Origin: Terriglobus sp. TAA 43
Lineage (GTDB): Bacteria > Acidobacteriota > Terriglobia > Terriglobales > Acidobacteriaceae
Direction of reading: 5' to 3'
NCBI RefSeq assembly: GCF_000800015.1
Contig: NZ_JUGR01000001.1
Location: 1,364,001 to 1,428,000, forward strand
Length of the DNA stretch: 64,000 nucleotides
In this document: in pieces, positions 18,676 through 27,167 of the stretch
Position numbering within the stretch: the stretch's first letter is position 1
How the letters are laid out: every line of letters begins with the position of its first letter
Position numbers and translations under genes: made by a program
The notes under the pieces: generated by a model
Database searches by the model: none
What the model was told of the DNA's origin: nothing
The model's input: only the letters and a program-made list of their open reading frames with translations

Positions 18676-19078
18676 ATTTGCCTTCAGGGTCATGTGCGAA
18701 CGCGGCGGATGGCGCGGTGGGCACTCCGTCTTTGTGCCCCAGGCCCAGGGCAGCAATCCGTCCATCACGTATCGTGACGACGTGTACAAATTCACTATCC
18801 GATAGAAGATCACCCTGCGTGTTTCTGACGATCTGGTGCACCCGGACATGAACAGTGCCATCTTCCTGTTCGTTCATCTCAAGTGGCTCCACGGTGGGAT
18901 CGAAGTCTTGCCACTGTCGCTTCCAGTAGGCACGAATCTCGTCTTTGCCCACGGCAGTGCCGCCTTCCGAGGACTTAGGCCAGCGGACGTCAGGCGTCAT
19001 GAACTCCAGAACGCTATCCACGTCACGTCGATTAAACGCCGCGTAGGCCCGGCGAAGAGATTCGGTTGTCTCGGACAT
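18674..19078 (-). CDS. NTF2/SnoaL-like fold protein
   Basis: 134 residues. The N-terminus SLRRAYAAFNRRDVDSVLEFMTPDVRW and the later EIRAYWKRQW, HQIVRNTQGD and VVTIRDGRIAAL are typical of SnoaL-like cone-shaped proteins. The family includes isomerases, hydrolases and binding proteins, and no catalytic set is evident. It begins 3 bases after the stop of the exported NTF2-like gene, with GGAGGA inside the end of that gene, so the two are co-translated. Confidence 0.8.
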   Translation of the reverse strand: MSETTESLRRAYAAFNRRDVDSVLEFMTPDVRWPKSSEGGTAVGKDEIRAYWKRQWQDFDPTVEPLEMNEQEDGTVHVRVHQIVRNTQGDLLSDSEFVHVVTIRDGRIAALGLGHKDGVPTAPSAAFAHDPEGK

Positions 19079-19081
19079 GGG

Positions 19082-19543
19082 TCACTTTCCTCCACAGATC
19101 TTCGTGCCGGTATCGGCAACGCTGGCGATCTTCCACGTGCCGTCGACACGCACCATGTTGAAGAGATCGGTGCCGCAATGATCGACCTTGCCATCGACGA
19201 GAAAATCGAACGGTGCCCAGACGACCGCAAGATCGTTGTCGATGCGAATCAGCGGATCGTGTATGCGCTCCTCAATCTTCGTGGTGCCGGGTTTGCCGAC
19301 GCGGGCTGCAAAGTCGCTAAAAGTCATCTGCGCGGCTTTGCCATCGCGCATCAGAACCATCGTTCCACCGGGCAGCGTGGGAGCCGCGATCGCCGCGGCA
19401 TCCCGCTTCGCCATGCCGTCAAACATCGCCTGGATAGGAGCCAGAACAGCCTGTTCCGAGGGCGTCTGAGCCACGCTGATAGCTGCCGGTAGGAGAAATG
19501 CAGCAACAACCGGAATGAGGGAGCATACGCGATGCGGATTCAT
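19082..19543 (-). CDS. Exported NTF2-like protein
   Basis: 153 residues starting at ATG 19543 (an in-frame TTG at 19564 would break the signal peptide). Residues 1-26 (HRVCSLIPVVAAFLLPAAISVAQ) form a Sec signal peptide. The mature domain follows the NTF2 plan: IQAMFDGMAKRDAAAI, VVWAPFDFLVDGKVDHCG, WKIASVADTGTKICG. Two cysteines (DHCG and KICG) may form a disulfide outside the cytoplasm. It is translated with the following cytoplasmic NTF2-like gene. The function is unknown. Confidence 0.8.
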   Translation of the reverse strand: MNPHRVCSLIPVVAAFLLPAAISVAQTPSEQAVLAPIQAMFDGMAKRDAAAIAAPTLPGGTMVLMRDGKAAQMTFSDFAARVGKPGTTKIEERIHDPLIRIDNDLAVVWAPFDFLVDGKVDHCGTDLFNMVRVDGTWKIASVADTGTKICGGK

Positions 19544-19639
19544 GCGCCCGATTCTACCGCTCAAAAGCGTCGATATTCCTCATAAATGTTCAGGATTCGA
19601 TATGCTTGCAGAAACATCCACCACGAAGGGACTCGTTGC

Positions 19640-20092
19640 ATGAAACGTATCGCCGCACTTACCGCTTCGATCATTCTTATGCCTGCGGCTGTTTTCGCGC
19701 AGCAGGCAGCCGCACCGGCTGCTCCGCCCGTTCCGCCCACGCAGAAGGTTCTGATCCATGTCCACTCGAACGATCCCAAGGTGTGGCAGGCGTCGCTGGA
19801 TAAGGCCAACAGCATCATGTCCACAGCGCCCAAAGGCACTGCCGTGGTGGAGATTCTGGCTACCGGTGACGGCCTGAAGCTGGTGAACAAGGACATGCAG
19901 GGACAGAGCATTGTCACCGGCTCGCTCGATAAGGACGTCAGTTTCGTGGCCTGCCACGCGTCCATGAAGGCAAACCACATGGAGATCAGCGAGCTTCACT
20001 CCGGCGTTGGCACTGTGCCCTCCGGTGGTCGCGAAAAGGTCATGAAGAAGGCTGAAGGCTGGACCGTGCTGGACGAGACGGAAGCCAAGTAA
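19640..20092 (+). CDS. Exported DsrE-like protein
   Basis: 150 residues. The signal peptide MKRIAALTASIILMPAAVFA is followed by an Ala/Pro linker. The domain KVLIHVHSNDPKVWQASLDKA, VVEILATGDGLKLV and VSFVACHASMKAN matches the DsrE/DsrF sulfur-relay fold, with the usual cysteine in FVACHASM. Periplasmic DsrE-like proteins are widespread and of unclear function. ATG 19640 is chosen because it starts the signal peptide. It is divergent from the NTF2-like pair and followed by a terminator. Confidence 0.82.
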   Translation: MKRIAALTASIILMPAAVFAQQAAAPAAPPVPPTQKVLIHVHSNDPKVWQASLDKANSIMSTAPKGTAVVEILATGDGLKLVNKDMQGQSIVTGSLDKDVSFVACHASMKANHMEISELHSGVGTVPSGGREKVMKKAEGWTVLDETEAK

Positions 20093-20107
20093 CTCTCTCT
20101 GAACAAG

Positions 20108-20137
20108 AAAATGCCCGGCGAATCGCCGGGCATTTTT
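20108..20137 (+). terminator. Terminator after the DsrE-like gene
   Basis: ATGCCCGGCG (20111-20120) and CGCCGGGCAT (20124-20133) make a 10-bp stem with a 3-base loop, A-rich on the left and TTTTT on the right, so it can serve both converging genes. Confidence 0.88.
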
Positions 20138-20164
20138 ATTTCAAGCGAGATACGTCGCTGGTCA

Positions 20165-21454
20165 CTACTTTTTCAATGCAGGCAACAGCGGCTTCAAGGT
20201 CCCGTCGTTGGGAGCAGGCTTCAGGTCCAACAGCTTCGCTACGAAGTCATACACGTCCAGATTGCTGAAAGAGGGCAGCTTTACGCCTTTGCGAATGTCG
20301 GGTCCCGTGGCCAGGAAAAATGCCTTCATTTCCGGCATGCGAGTTACATCGTAGCCGTGGTCGCCCAGGTCTTCACGCGGGCTTGTCACGTGGGGATGCG
20401 CGATGTACGGCCCATTGGGAACCACTACGGGATCGCCATTCCGCGGGTTCTTGTTCATGTGCAGATAAGCGGGTACGTCCTTACGACGGTAAACCGTGAA
20501 GCGCGGATCGGGATGCGCGCGGAACTGCTCGTACAGCGACTGCGCTTCTGCTTCTGTCTTCGGATAGAAGGACCACTCCACGACCTTCGTATCTTTCAGA
20601 TCGACATACTGATCCCACTGAATCCAGTTGTTGTCGTTCAGAATCATGCCATGGTCCGACACGATGATCAGATCCACCGGCAATCCTGTCGCGTTCAAAC
20701 GAGCACCCAGCTCGCCCATCAGCGAGTCCACAATATGAACTGCTTCATGTTCCTGCACGGAGTTCGGGCCATACCAGTGGCCTGCGTGATCAGCAGTGGG
20801 CATATAAAACGTGATCAGGTGAGGCCGTCGCTCTGCGGGCAATTTCAACCACGCAATAACCTGTTCGATGCCAACATGGCCGTCCAGCTGATCTTCAAAC
20901 TTTGCGTAGTTGTTGGGACGATAGCCAGCGACTTCAGCTTCTGACCCAGGCCACATAAACGTTGCCGCGCGCATGCCCTGCTGACGAGCTAGCGACCACA
21001 ACGGCACACCACCGTACCAGCTTCCGTCGCCGCTGGTCTTCGGGTCCTTGTACTGGTAGGTTTCGTCCCGCGCTGGATCGTAAAAGCTGTTGCGCACAAT
21101 GCCGTGATGTTCCGGCAGCAATCCCGTCACGAGCGTCCAGTGATTGGGAAACGTCAGCGAAGGATAGGACGGCAACATGCCATCAGGAGCGGTCGCTCCC
21201 ACCTTCACTAAATCATCCAGATGTGGCGCACCGTGCAGCTTTGGGTAGTCGTAACGGAAACCGTCCAGCGACACCAACACCACGTAATGCTGCTTCATAG
21301 CGTGCGCATCGTTCGGCGCACCACCGGTATCCACGATGAGGTTCGGCATCGGACGGGCCGAACCGTATGCCGGATGCTTGGCCTGTGCGGCAACATTTGC
21401 GGTGGCCAGAACAACGGCGGAGGCTGCAACAAGAGTGCGAAGAGCGGAGAGCAT
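20165..21454 (-). CDS. Exported nucleotide pyrophosphatase/phosphodiesterase (alkaline phosphatase superfamily)
   Basis: 429 residues with a signal peptide at 1-23 (VAASAVVLATANVAAQA). Superfamily motifs: metal-binding VLVSLDGFRYDY, nucleophilic Thr in YPSLTFPNHWTLVTG, TADHAGH-like YMPTADHAGHWYG, VSDHGM and GDHGYD. This is the plan of NPP-type enzymes, which hydrolyse phosphodiester or pyrophosphate bonds outside the cytoplasm. The substrate is unknown. It stands upstream of the L-fucose locus and converges on the DsrE-like gene. Confidence 0.9.
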   Translation of the reverse strand: MLSALRTLVAASAVVLATANVAAQAKHPAYGSARPMPNLIVDTGGAPNDAHAMKQHYVVLVSLDGFRYDYPKLHGAPHLDDLVKVGATAPDGMLPSYPSLTFPNHWTLVTGLLPEHHGIVRNSFYDPARDETYQYKDPKTSGDGSWYGGVPLWSLARQQGMRAATFMWPGSEAEVAGYRPNNYAKFEDQLDGHVGIEQVIAWLKLPAERRPHLITFYMPTADHAGHWYGPNSVQEHEAVHIVDSLMGELGARLNATGLPVDLIIVSDHGMILNDNNWIQWDQYVDLKDTKVVEWSFYPKTEAEAQSLYEQFRAHPDPRFTVYRRKDVPAYLHMNKNPRNGDPVVVPNGPYIAHPHVTSPREDLGDHGYDVTRMPEMKAFFLATGPDIRKGVKLPSFSNLDVYDFVAKLLDLKPAPNDGTLKPLLPALKK

Positions 21455-21507
21455 AGGCTATTACCCAGTGTAGCGACAGCGCCAGAATTAGCCGTTCCGG
21501 CACGGCC

Positions 21508-21846
21508 CTAGCTTGTTTGCAGATCGAAAATCTTTTCCATGGGGAGCCATTTCGCGCTGGCGTCGGCGCTGGGATCGCTCTGCTGATACTTGGCCATCTC
21601 CGCTTCCCATCGCATGACCACGGGGCTGGAACGGTCCATCTCCGCCTTGCGCTCCATGGTGAAATCGTCCGTGGTTTCCATGATCATCACCATGCGGTAG
21701 CCGTCGCGAAAGATCTGCATACCGGTCACGCCAGCGGCGCGGATTGACTCCAGAATCTCCGGCCACACAGCGGCATGGCGCTGCACATACTCTTCCATCA
21801 ACACAGGATCGGGCCGCATCTTCAACGTCAGGCAAAAGCGCTGCAT
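21508..21846 (-). CDS. L-rhamnose/L-fucose mutarotase family protein
   Basis: 112 residues matching the RhaM fold: FCLTLKMRPDPVLMEEYVQRHAAVWPE, split as the LKMRPD strand and the YVQRHAAVWPEI helix with the catalytic His, then IFRDGYRMVMIMETTDDF and PMEKIFDL. It interconverts anomers of a 6-deoxyhexose. ATG 21846 is chosen because GAGG lies 5 bases upstream; an ATG at 21885 is also in frame. It is divergent from the L-fucose oxidation genes, so its natural substrate is more likely L-fucose than rhamnose. Confidence 0.87.
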   Translation of the reverse strand: MQRFCLTLKMRPDPVLMEEYVQRHAAVWPEILESIRAAGVTGMQIFRDGYRMVMIMETTDDFTMERKAEMDRSSPVVMRWEAEMAKYQQSDPSADASAKWLPMEKIFDLQTS

Positions 21847-21938
21847 CGGTACCTCGTCTTTCTTATACGTCTCAATGTCTACCATTCGGTTGGCCTGCGG
21901 GACAATCGTTACGACGAATTGCTATCCTCATCCTCCGC

Positions 21939-22793
21939 ATGACGGAAACCGCCTACTCGCAGCGAATTGATAGTCACCACCACCTTTGGCACTACACGCC
22001 AGAGGAATACGGTTGGATTGGCGATGACATGTCTTCGCTGCGCCGCGATTTTCTGCTGGAGGATCTGCGGCGAGAACTCGCCGATGCGGGTGTGGATGGC
22101 ACCGTGGCCGTGCAGGCTCGGCAGACTTTGGAAGAGACAGAATGGCTGCTGGGAATTGCAGAGAAGGATGATTCGCCAGTTCGTGGCGTTGTAGGATGGC
22201 TTCCGATTGCGAGTACACGCTTCTCTGCTGTTTTGGAGACCGTTCGGGACTCCAACCGTCTGTGCGGTCTGCGACACATTGTGCAGGGGGAACAGCCTGG
22301 TTTTCTGGATGGGGACGCGTTCAACCAGGGTATAGCGCAGTTGCGGGACACGGGGCTGGTGTACGACATCCTCATCTATGCGCGCCAACTGGAAGAAGCC
22401 ATCCGCTTTGTCGATCGCCATCCCGCGCAGTCGTTTGTGCTGGATCACATTGCCAAACCCGATATCCGCAATCATGGTTTCACCGCGTGGGCAGAGGGTT
22501 TTCGCGAACTTGCGCGACGCGATAACGTTACGTGCAAGCTCTCAGGCATGGTCACGGAAACGGACTGGAATCGCTGGTCGTCCGTCGAACTGCATCCCTA
22601 TTTTGAAACTGCGCTGAAAGCATTCAGCCCGAACCGGCTGATGACCGGCACAGACTGGCCTGTGCTTACCGTTGGCTGCACCTATTCCAATTGGTGGAAG
22701 ACCGTAGAAGATTGGACTGCGCCCTTGAGCCAGCAGGAACGCGACATGATCCTGGGCGGAACCGCTATGCGCGTTTACAACTTACGGTCTTGA
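21939..22793 (+). CDS. Amidohydrolase, probable L-fucono-1,5-lactonase
   Basis: 284 residues of the amidohydrolase-2 TIM-barrel family: IDSHHHLWHY (metal His pair), VDGTVAVQARQTLEET, GLRHIVQGEQP, VLDHIAKPDI, CKLSGMVTETDW and MTGTDWPVL with the catalytic Asp. The lactonase role is inferred from the family and from the adjoining fucP, fuconate dehydratase and dehydrogenase genes. ATG 21939 follows a TCCTCCGC stretch; the open frame extends further upstream but overlaps the mutarotase gene antisense. First gene of the + strand fucose operon. Confidence 0.87.
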   Translation: MTETAYSQRIDSHHHLWHYTPEEYGWIGDDMSSLRRDFLLEDLRRELADAGVDGTVAVQARQTLEETEWLLGIAEKDDSPVRGVVGWLPIASTRFSAVLETVRDSNRLCGLRHIVQGEQPGFLDGDAFNQGIAQLRDTGLVYDILIYARQLEEAIRFVDRHPAQSFVLDHIAKPDIRNHGFTAWAEGFRELARRDNVTCKLSGMVTETDWNRWSSVELHPYFETALKAFSPNRLMTGTDWPVLTVGCTYSNWWKTVEDWTAPLSQQERDMILGGTAMRVYNLRS

Positions 22794-22846
22794 AAACAGC
22801 GTCGCACAGCTGCACCGGTAACAGTTGATCACTTCAGGGAGAAACC

Positions 22847-24181
22847 ATGGCGTTTGCAACTCAGCTTCCCGAATCACGACAGGACGACCCCAGCGGCGCA
22901 CCGCTTCTGCCCGCAGGCGTATTCCGTACGTTTCTGCTGGTCGCGTTTGTCTTTTTGCTATGGGGCATTCCCAACAACCTGAACGATGTACTGATCCGCC
23001 AGTTCATGAAGAGCTTTGAACTGAACCGGTTTCAGGCGGGTCTGGTGCAGTTTGCGTTCTATCTGGGTTACTTCCTGCTTGCGCTGCCCGCTGGCATCCT
23101 TATGCGCCGCAAGGGTTACAAGGCTGGCTTTCTGACAGGCCTTTGCCTGTTTGCTGCTGGCTGCTTGAGCTTTCCTTTCGCTGCAAATTCCGGGCAATAC
23201 AGCTACTTCCTTGCTGCGTTGTTTGTGATTGCCATGGGGCTTTCGTTTCTTGAAACCGCGGCCAATCCATTCATGGTGCAGTTGGGACCGACAGTAACAT
23301 CAGAGCGCCGTTTGAACATTGCGCAGACGTGCAATTCACTTGGCTCCATCCTTGGCGTGGTCGCAGGCAATCTGTTCATCTTCTCCGGTGTAGAACTCAC
23401 ACCGCAGCAACGCGCCGCTATGCAGGCTGCGGGGACTTACGCGGAGTATCTACACAAAGAAACGCTGCGCATTGCCGCGCCTTATGTGGTGCTCGGCATA
23501 CTTGCGCTTGTGTGGGCAGGGTTGATCGCTGTTACAAAATTTCCTGCGTTCATTACTCAGCGAGAACACACCGCAGAAGTAGCTGGGAAACCTTCTGAAC
23601 TGCTGCGCGAGAAACACTTCCTCTTCTCGCTGCTGGCACAGTTCATGTATGTGGGTGCGCAGGTTGGATCGTGGAGCTACGTCATCCAATACGCGCATGA
23701 CTATGTTCATGCTGCCGAACGCACTGCGGGATGGATGTTGACAGGAACTTTGATCGCCTTCGCTTTAGGACGCGTTCTGTCGTCGTACCTGATGCGCAGC
23801 ATTCTCCCAAGCCGATTAATGGCAATCTATGCAGGATGCAACATCGCACTTCTGATTACGGCAATTTTCGTTCCGGGTTGGGCAGGGTTGTCTGCCGTGC
23901 TGGCTACCAGCTTCTTCATGTCGTTGATGTTCCCTACTATCTTCAGCCTTGGGTTGAAAGACCTTGGCCCCAATACGAATGTTGCTGCGTCACTACTGGT
24001 GATGATGATTGTTGGCGGCGCCGTGATGCCGCCCATCATGGGACTGATCGCGGAACATCTGCATTCCACCGCGCTTAGCTACCTCGTACCGCTTGTGGGC
24101 TACATCGTGACACTGGGCTTCGCACTCTTTATGACTCGTTACCATCGCCAACGCGAGGCGCTCTCCACCTTCGAGGTGTAA
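22847..24181 (+). CDS. fucP: L-fucose:H+ symporter, MFS
   Basis: 444 residues with about 12 membrane segments. The FucP hallmark is LWGIPNNLNDVLIRQFMKSF followed by NRFQAGLVQFAFYLGYF. ETAANPFMVQLGP and MSLMFPTIFSLGLKDLG are other conserved blocks. It imports L-fucose, possibly D-arabinose, with protons. ATG 22847 has AGGGAG upstream. It sits 53 bases after the lactonase gene. Confidence 0.93.
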   Translation: MAFATQLPESRQDDPSGAPLLPAGVFRTFLLVAFVFLLWGIPNNLNDVLIRQFMKSFELNRFQAGLVQFAFYLGYFLLALPAGILMRRKGYKAGFLTGLCLFAAGCLSFPFAANSGQYSYFLAALFVIAMGLSFLETAANPFMVQLGPTVTSERRLNIAQTCNSLGSILGVVAGNLFIFSGVELTPQQRAAMQAAGTYAEYLHKETLRIAAPYVVLGILALVWAGLIAVTKFPAFITQREHTAEVAGKPSELLREKHFLFSLLAQFMYVGAQVGSWSYVIQYAHDYVHAAERTAGWMLTGTLIAFALGRVLSSYLMRSILPSRLMAIYAGCNIALLITAIFVPGWAGLSAVLATSFFMSLMFPTIFSLGLKDLGPNTNVAASLLVMMIVGGAVMPPIMGLIAEHLHSTALSYLVPLVGYIVTLGFALFMTRYHRQREALSTFEV

Positions 24182-24244
24182 GTTCCTTCGCTGTACATGT
24201 TGCATATACTTTCACTCAAAGCTTCTGTCGGAGAGAACTCAGTA

Positions 24245-25558
24245 ATGGCCGCATCACCCAGAATCACGCGTTGTCGCACAGTTGATCTGCGATTCCCCAC
24301 ATCACGTTTCAGCATCGGGTCCGACGCCGTGAACAAAGACCCGGATTACTCCGCAGCCTACTGCGTATTGGAAACTGACAGCGGTGTGGAAGGACATGGC
24401 CTTACCTTCACGCTGGGACGCGGCACGGAACTCTGCGTGATGGCCATTGAGTTTCTTTCGCGCTTCGTCGTAGGTCGCACGCTGGAAGAGATCACCTCCA
24501 ACATGGGGGCGTTCGCACGCGAACTGACAGGCGACACACAATTCCGCTGGCTGGGACCGGAAAAAGGAGTCATTCATCTGGCCGCTGCTGCGCTGGTGAA
24601 TGCAGTGTGGGACCTGTGGGCGCGCGTGGAGAGCAAGCCGGTGTGGCTGCTGCTTGCGGAGATGACGCCGGAACAGATTGTGCAGTGCATTGACTTCCGC
24701 TATATCGATGATGCTCTATCACCGGAAGAGGCGCTCGAGATCCTTCGCCGTAACGAATCAACTCGTGCAGAGCGTATCGCCTTCCTGCGTGAAAAAGGTC
24801 TACCCGCTTACACCACCAGTGTTGGTTGGTTTGGCTTTAGCGATGAGAAGATTCGCAGACTTTGCAAGGAAGCTCTTGCCGACGGTTGGACACATTTCAA
24901 ACTGAAGGTGGGCGGTGATCCTGCGGACGATCTTCGCCGCGGCCTGCTGGTACGTGAAGAAATCGGCTGGGAAAACAAGCTTATGGTGGACGCGAACCAA
25001 AAGTGGGGTGTGCTGGAAGCCATTGACCGCACGACCGCTCTGAAGCCACTGCAGCCGTGGTGGATGGAAGAGCCCACGAGCCCGGATGACATCCTGGGCC
25101 ACGCTCGCATTCGCCGCGAAACAGGCGTTCGCATCGCCACCGGCGAACACTGCCACAGCAAGGTAATGTTCAAACAATTGATGCAGGCTGGCTCCATTGA
25201 TGTGTGCCAGATTGATAGCTGCCGCGTTGCAGGCGTGAATGAAAACCTCGCGATCATTCTGATGGCCGCGAAGTTTGGATTTCCGGTATGCCCACATGCC
25301 GGTGGTGTAGGCCTCTGCGAATATGTACAGCATCTGGCGGCGTTTGATTACATCTGGGCTTCGGCGTCCTTGCAAGATCGCGTGGTGGAGTTCGTTGATC
25401 ACTTGCACGAGCACTTCCTTGTTCCCACTCGCATTCAACGTGGTCGCTACATGCTGCCGGAAGATGCCGGATACAGCATCGAGGTCCGTAAGGAATCGCT
25501 GCAGGAATACGCTTTTCCGCAGGGAACGTACTGGGCTTCTGCCTCCACCACTGCTTAA
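24245..25558 (+). CDS. L-fuconate dehydratase (enolase superfamily)
   Basis: 437 residues. N-terminal capping domain: DLRFPTSRF, GSDAVNKDPDYSAAY, GHGLTFTLGRG. Barrel domain: WTHFKLKVGG (KxK catalytic pair), MVDANQKW, WMEEPTSPDD and ATGEHCHS (three metal ligands), CPHAGGVGLCEY (catalytic His). These match the mandelate-racemase-type fuconate dehydratase, which converts L-fuconate to 2-keto-3-deoxy-L-fuconate. ATG 24245 is chosen; an upstream ATG at 24197 adds an unconserved leader. Confidence 0.93.
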   Translation: MAASPRITRCRTVDLRFPTSRFSIGSDAVNKDPDYSAAYCVLETDSGVEGHGLTFTLGRGTELCVMAIEFLSRFVVGRTLEEITSNMGAFARELTGDTQFRWLGPEKGVIHLAAAALVNAVWDLWARVESKPVWLLLAEMTPEQIVQCIDFRYIDDALSPEEALEILRRNESTRAERIAFLREKGLPAYTTSVGWFGFSDEKIRRLCKEALADGWTHFKLKVGGDPADDLRRGLLVREEIGWENKLMVDANQKWGVLEAIDRTTALKPLQPWWMEEPTSPDDILGHARIRRETGVRIATGEHCHSKVMFKQLMQAGSIDVCQIDSCRVAGVNENLAIILMAAKFGFPVCPHAGGVGLCEYVQHLAAFDYIWASASLQDRVVEFVDHLHEHFLVPTRIQRGRYMLPEDAGYSIEVRKESLQEYAFPQGTYWASASTTA

Positions 25559-25576
25559 ACACGTAGGGAGAGATAC

Positions 25577-26338
25577 ATGACATTGCAGGGAAAGCGCGCG
25601 CTGGTTACGGGTGCAGCAAGCGGCATCGGCAGGGCGATTGCAGAAGCATTTGCATCGGCTGGTGCGGAAGTGATTCTGCTGGACCTGAATCAGGGTGTAG
25701 TCGCAGCGACTTCAGACAGCATTGCGAAAGAGACAAATGCAACCTGCCATGCGATTGCATGCGATGTTTCTGATGACGCGAGCGTCACTGCCGCCTTTGC
25801 GCAGGCGGGTGCGTTGGACATCGTGGTGAACAGTGCTGGCATTGCGCACATCGGCACAGTTGTCGATACATCGTCCGATGACTTTGATCGTTTATTCCGC
25901 GTGAATGTGCGTGGGACCTATCTGTGCATGCAGGCTGCTGTCCGCAATATGGAGCCGCGGCACGCCGGCGTCATTCTGAACATGGCATCCATCGCCGCAA
26001 CAGCGGGCATCAAGGACCGCTTTGCGTATTCCATGACGAAGGGCGCCGTTCTTTCCATGACTCTGTCTGCGGCGAAAGACTGCCTGTCGTTAGGTTTGCG
26101 TATTAACTGCATTTCGCCCGCGCGGGTTCACACGCCGTTTGTCGATGGCTTCCTGGCAAAGAACTATCCCGGCCGTGAAGAGGAAATGATGAAGACACTC
26201 TCTGCTGCACAACCCATCGGACGCATGGGAACGCCAGCAGAGATCGCACAACTCGCACTCTTTCTCTGCTCCGACTCGTCCAGCTTCATCACGGGCACCG
26301 ATGTTCTGATTGACGGTGGCTTCACCAACCTGCGATAG
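25577..26338 (+). CDS. SDR, probable 2-keto-3-deoxy-L-fuconate dehydrogenase
   Basis: 253 residues. TGAASGIG cofactor loop, NSAGIA, MASIAA with catalytic Ser region, and YSMTK active site. The segment ISPARVHTPFVDGFLAKNYPG is characteristic of the KDF dehydrogenase branch. It would oxidise 2-keto-3-deoxy-L-fuconate to the 2,4-diketo acid with NAD+. It starts 18 bases after the dehydratase stop with GGGAGAG upstream and shares its operon. Confidence 0.88.
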   Translation: MTLQGKRALVTGAASGIGRAIAEAFASAGAEVILLDLNQGVVAATSDSIAKETNATCHAIACDVSDDASVTAAFAQAGALDIVVNSAGIAHIGTVVDTSSDDFDRLFRVNVRGTYLCMQAAVRNMEPRHAGVILNMASIAATAGIKDRFAYSMTKGAVLSMTLSAAKDCLSLGLRINCISPARVHTPFVDGFLAKNYPGREEEMMKTLSAAQPIGRMGTPAEIAQLALFLCSDSSSFITGTDVLIDGGFTNLR

Positions 26339-26366
26339 ATCAACGGCAGATTTACGAGTACACGCA

Positions 26367-27167
26367 ATGGACCTTGGACTAAAGGATCACGTCATTCTTG
26401 TTACGGGCGGTGCCAGTGGCATCGGTCAGGCGATTACACGCGCCTGCCTTGCAGAAGGCGCACGTGTACTCGTGCTGAGCCGCATCTCGGAAGGGGTTGA
26501 AGAGTTTATGCAGGAGATGTGGGACCGCCATCTTCCCTGCGAACTTCGCGTAACCGAACTTGATGATCCAGAGCATTGTCGCAGCGCAATGGAATATGTG
26601 CGTGAACGCTATGGACGGTTGGATGCGCTGGTGAATAATGCCGGCTTCAACGACGGCGTGGGATTAGAACACGGTTCGATTGACGGCTTCCAACGCAGTT
26701 TGGGGGTGAACCTGTTGCATTGCTATGCACTTGCTCACTATGCCGTTCCTCTACTGAAGGTCAGCCGTGGTTCCATTCTGAATGTTGCAAGCAAGGTCGC
26801 TGTCACTGGCCAAGGCGGCACCTCAGGCTATGCTGCATCCAAAGGCGCATTGTTAGCGTTAACACGTGAGTGGGCCGCAGAGCTGATTCCCTTCAGCGTG
26901 CGTGTGAACTGCATCATTCCCGCCGAAGTCATGACGCCGCAATACACAAAGTGGCTGCGCACACTTGCGGATCCCGACGGAACTGTTGCGCATATTGCGG
27001 CGCAAGTGCCGCTGGAACACCGCATGACACGCGTAGAGGAGATCGCATCGACTGCGGTATTTCTGTTGTCTCCCACACAATCAAGCCACACAACTGGCCA
27101 ACACATCCACGTAGACGGCGGCTATGTGCATCTGGACAGGATGCTGACAGTTAAGGCGCTTCACTAA
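26367..27167 (+). CDS. SDR, probable L-fucose dehydrogenase
   Basis: 266 residues. TGGASGIGQAI cofactor loop, NNAGFNDGVGLEHGS, NVASKVAVTGQGGTSGYAASKGA with the Tyr-x3-Lys pair, and a C-terminal TTGQHIHVDGGYVHLDR. The VTGQGGTSGYAASKG block and GLEHGS segment resemble L-fucose dehydrogenases. As the last gene of the fucose operon it likely catalyses the first oxidation, L-fucose to the lactone. ATG 26367 is used; the upstream open frame overlaps the previous gene. Its 3' end overlaps oxyR by 17 bases, convergently. Confidence 0.85.
   Translation: MDLGLKDHVILVTGGASGIGQAITRACLAEGARVLVLSRISEGVEEFMQEMWDRHLPCELRVTELDDPEHCRSAMEYVRERYGRLDALVNNAGFNDGVGLEHGSIDGFQRSLGVNLLHCYALAHYAVPLLKVSRGSILNVASKVAVTGQGGTSGYAASKGALLALTREWAAELIPFSVRVNCIIPAEVMTPQYTKWLRTLADPDGTVAHIAAQVPLEHRMTRVEEIASTAVFLLSPTQSSHTTGQHIHVDGGYVHLDRMLTVKALH

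Noticed and set aside
20111-20944. A 277-residue open frame on the + strand
   Set aside because: It lies entirely opposite the phosphodiesterase gene, whose signal peptide and catalytic motifs are clear; the + frame has no recognisable domain.
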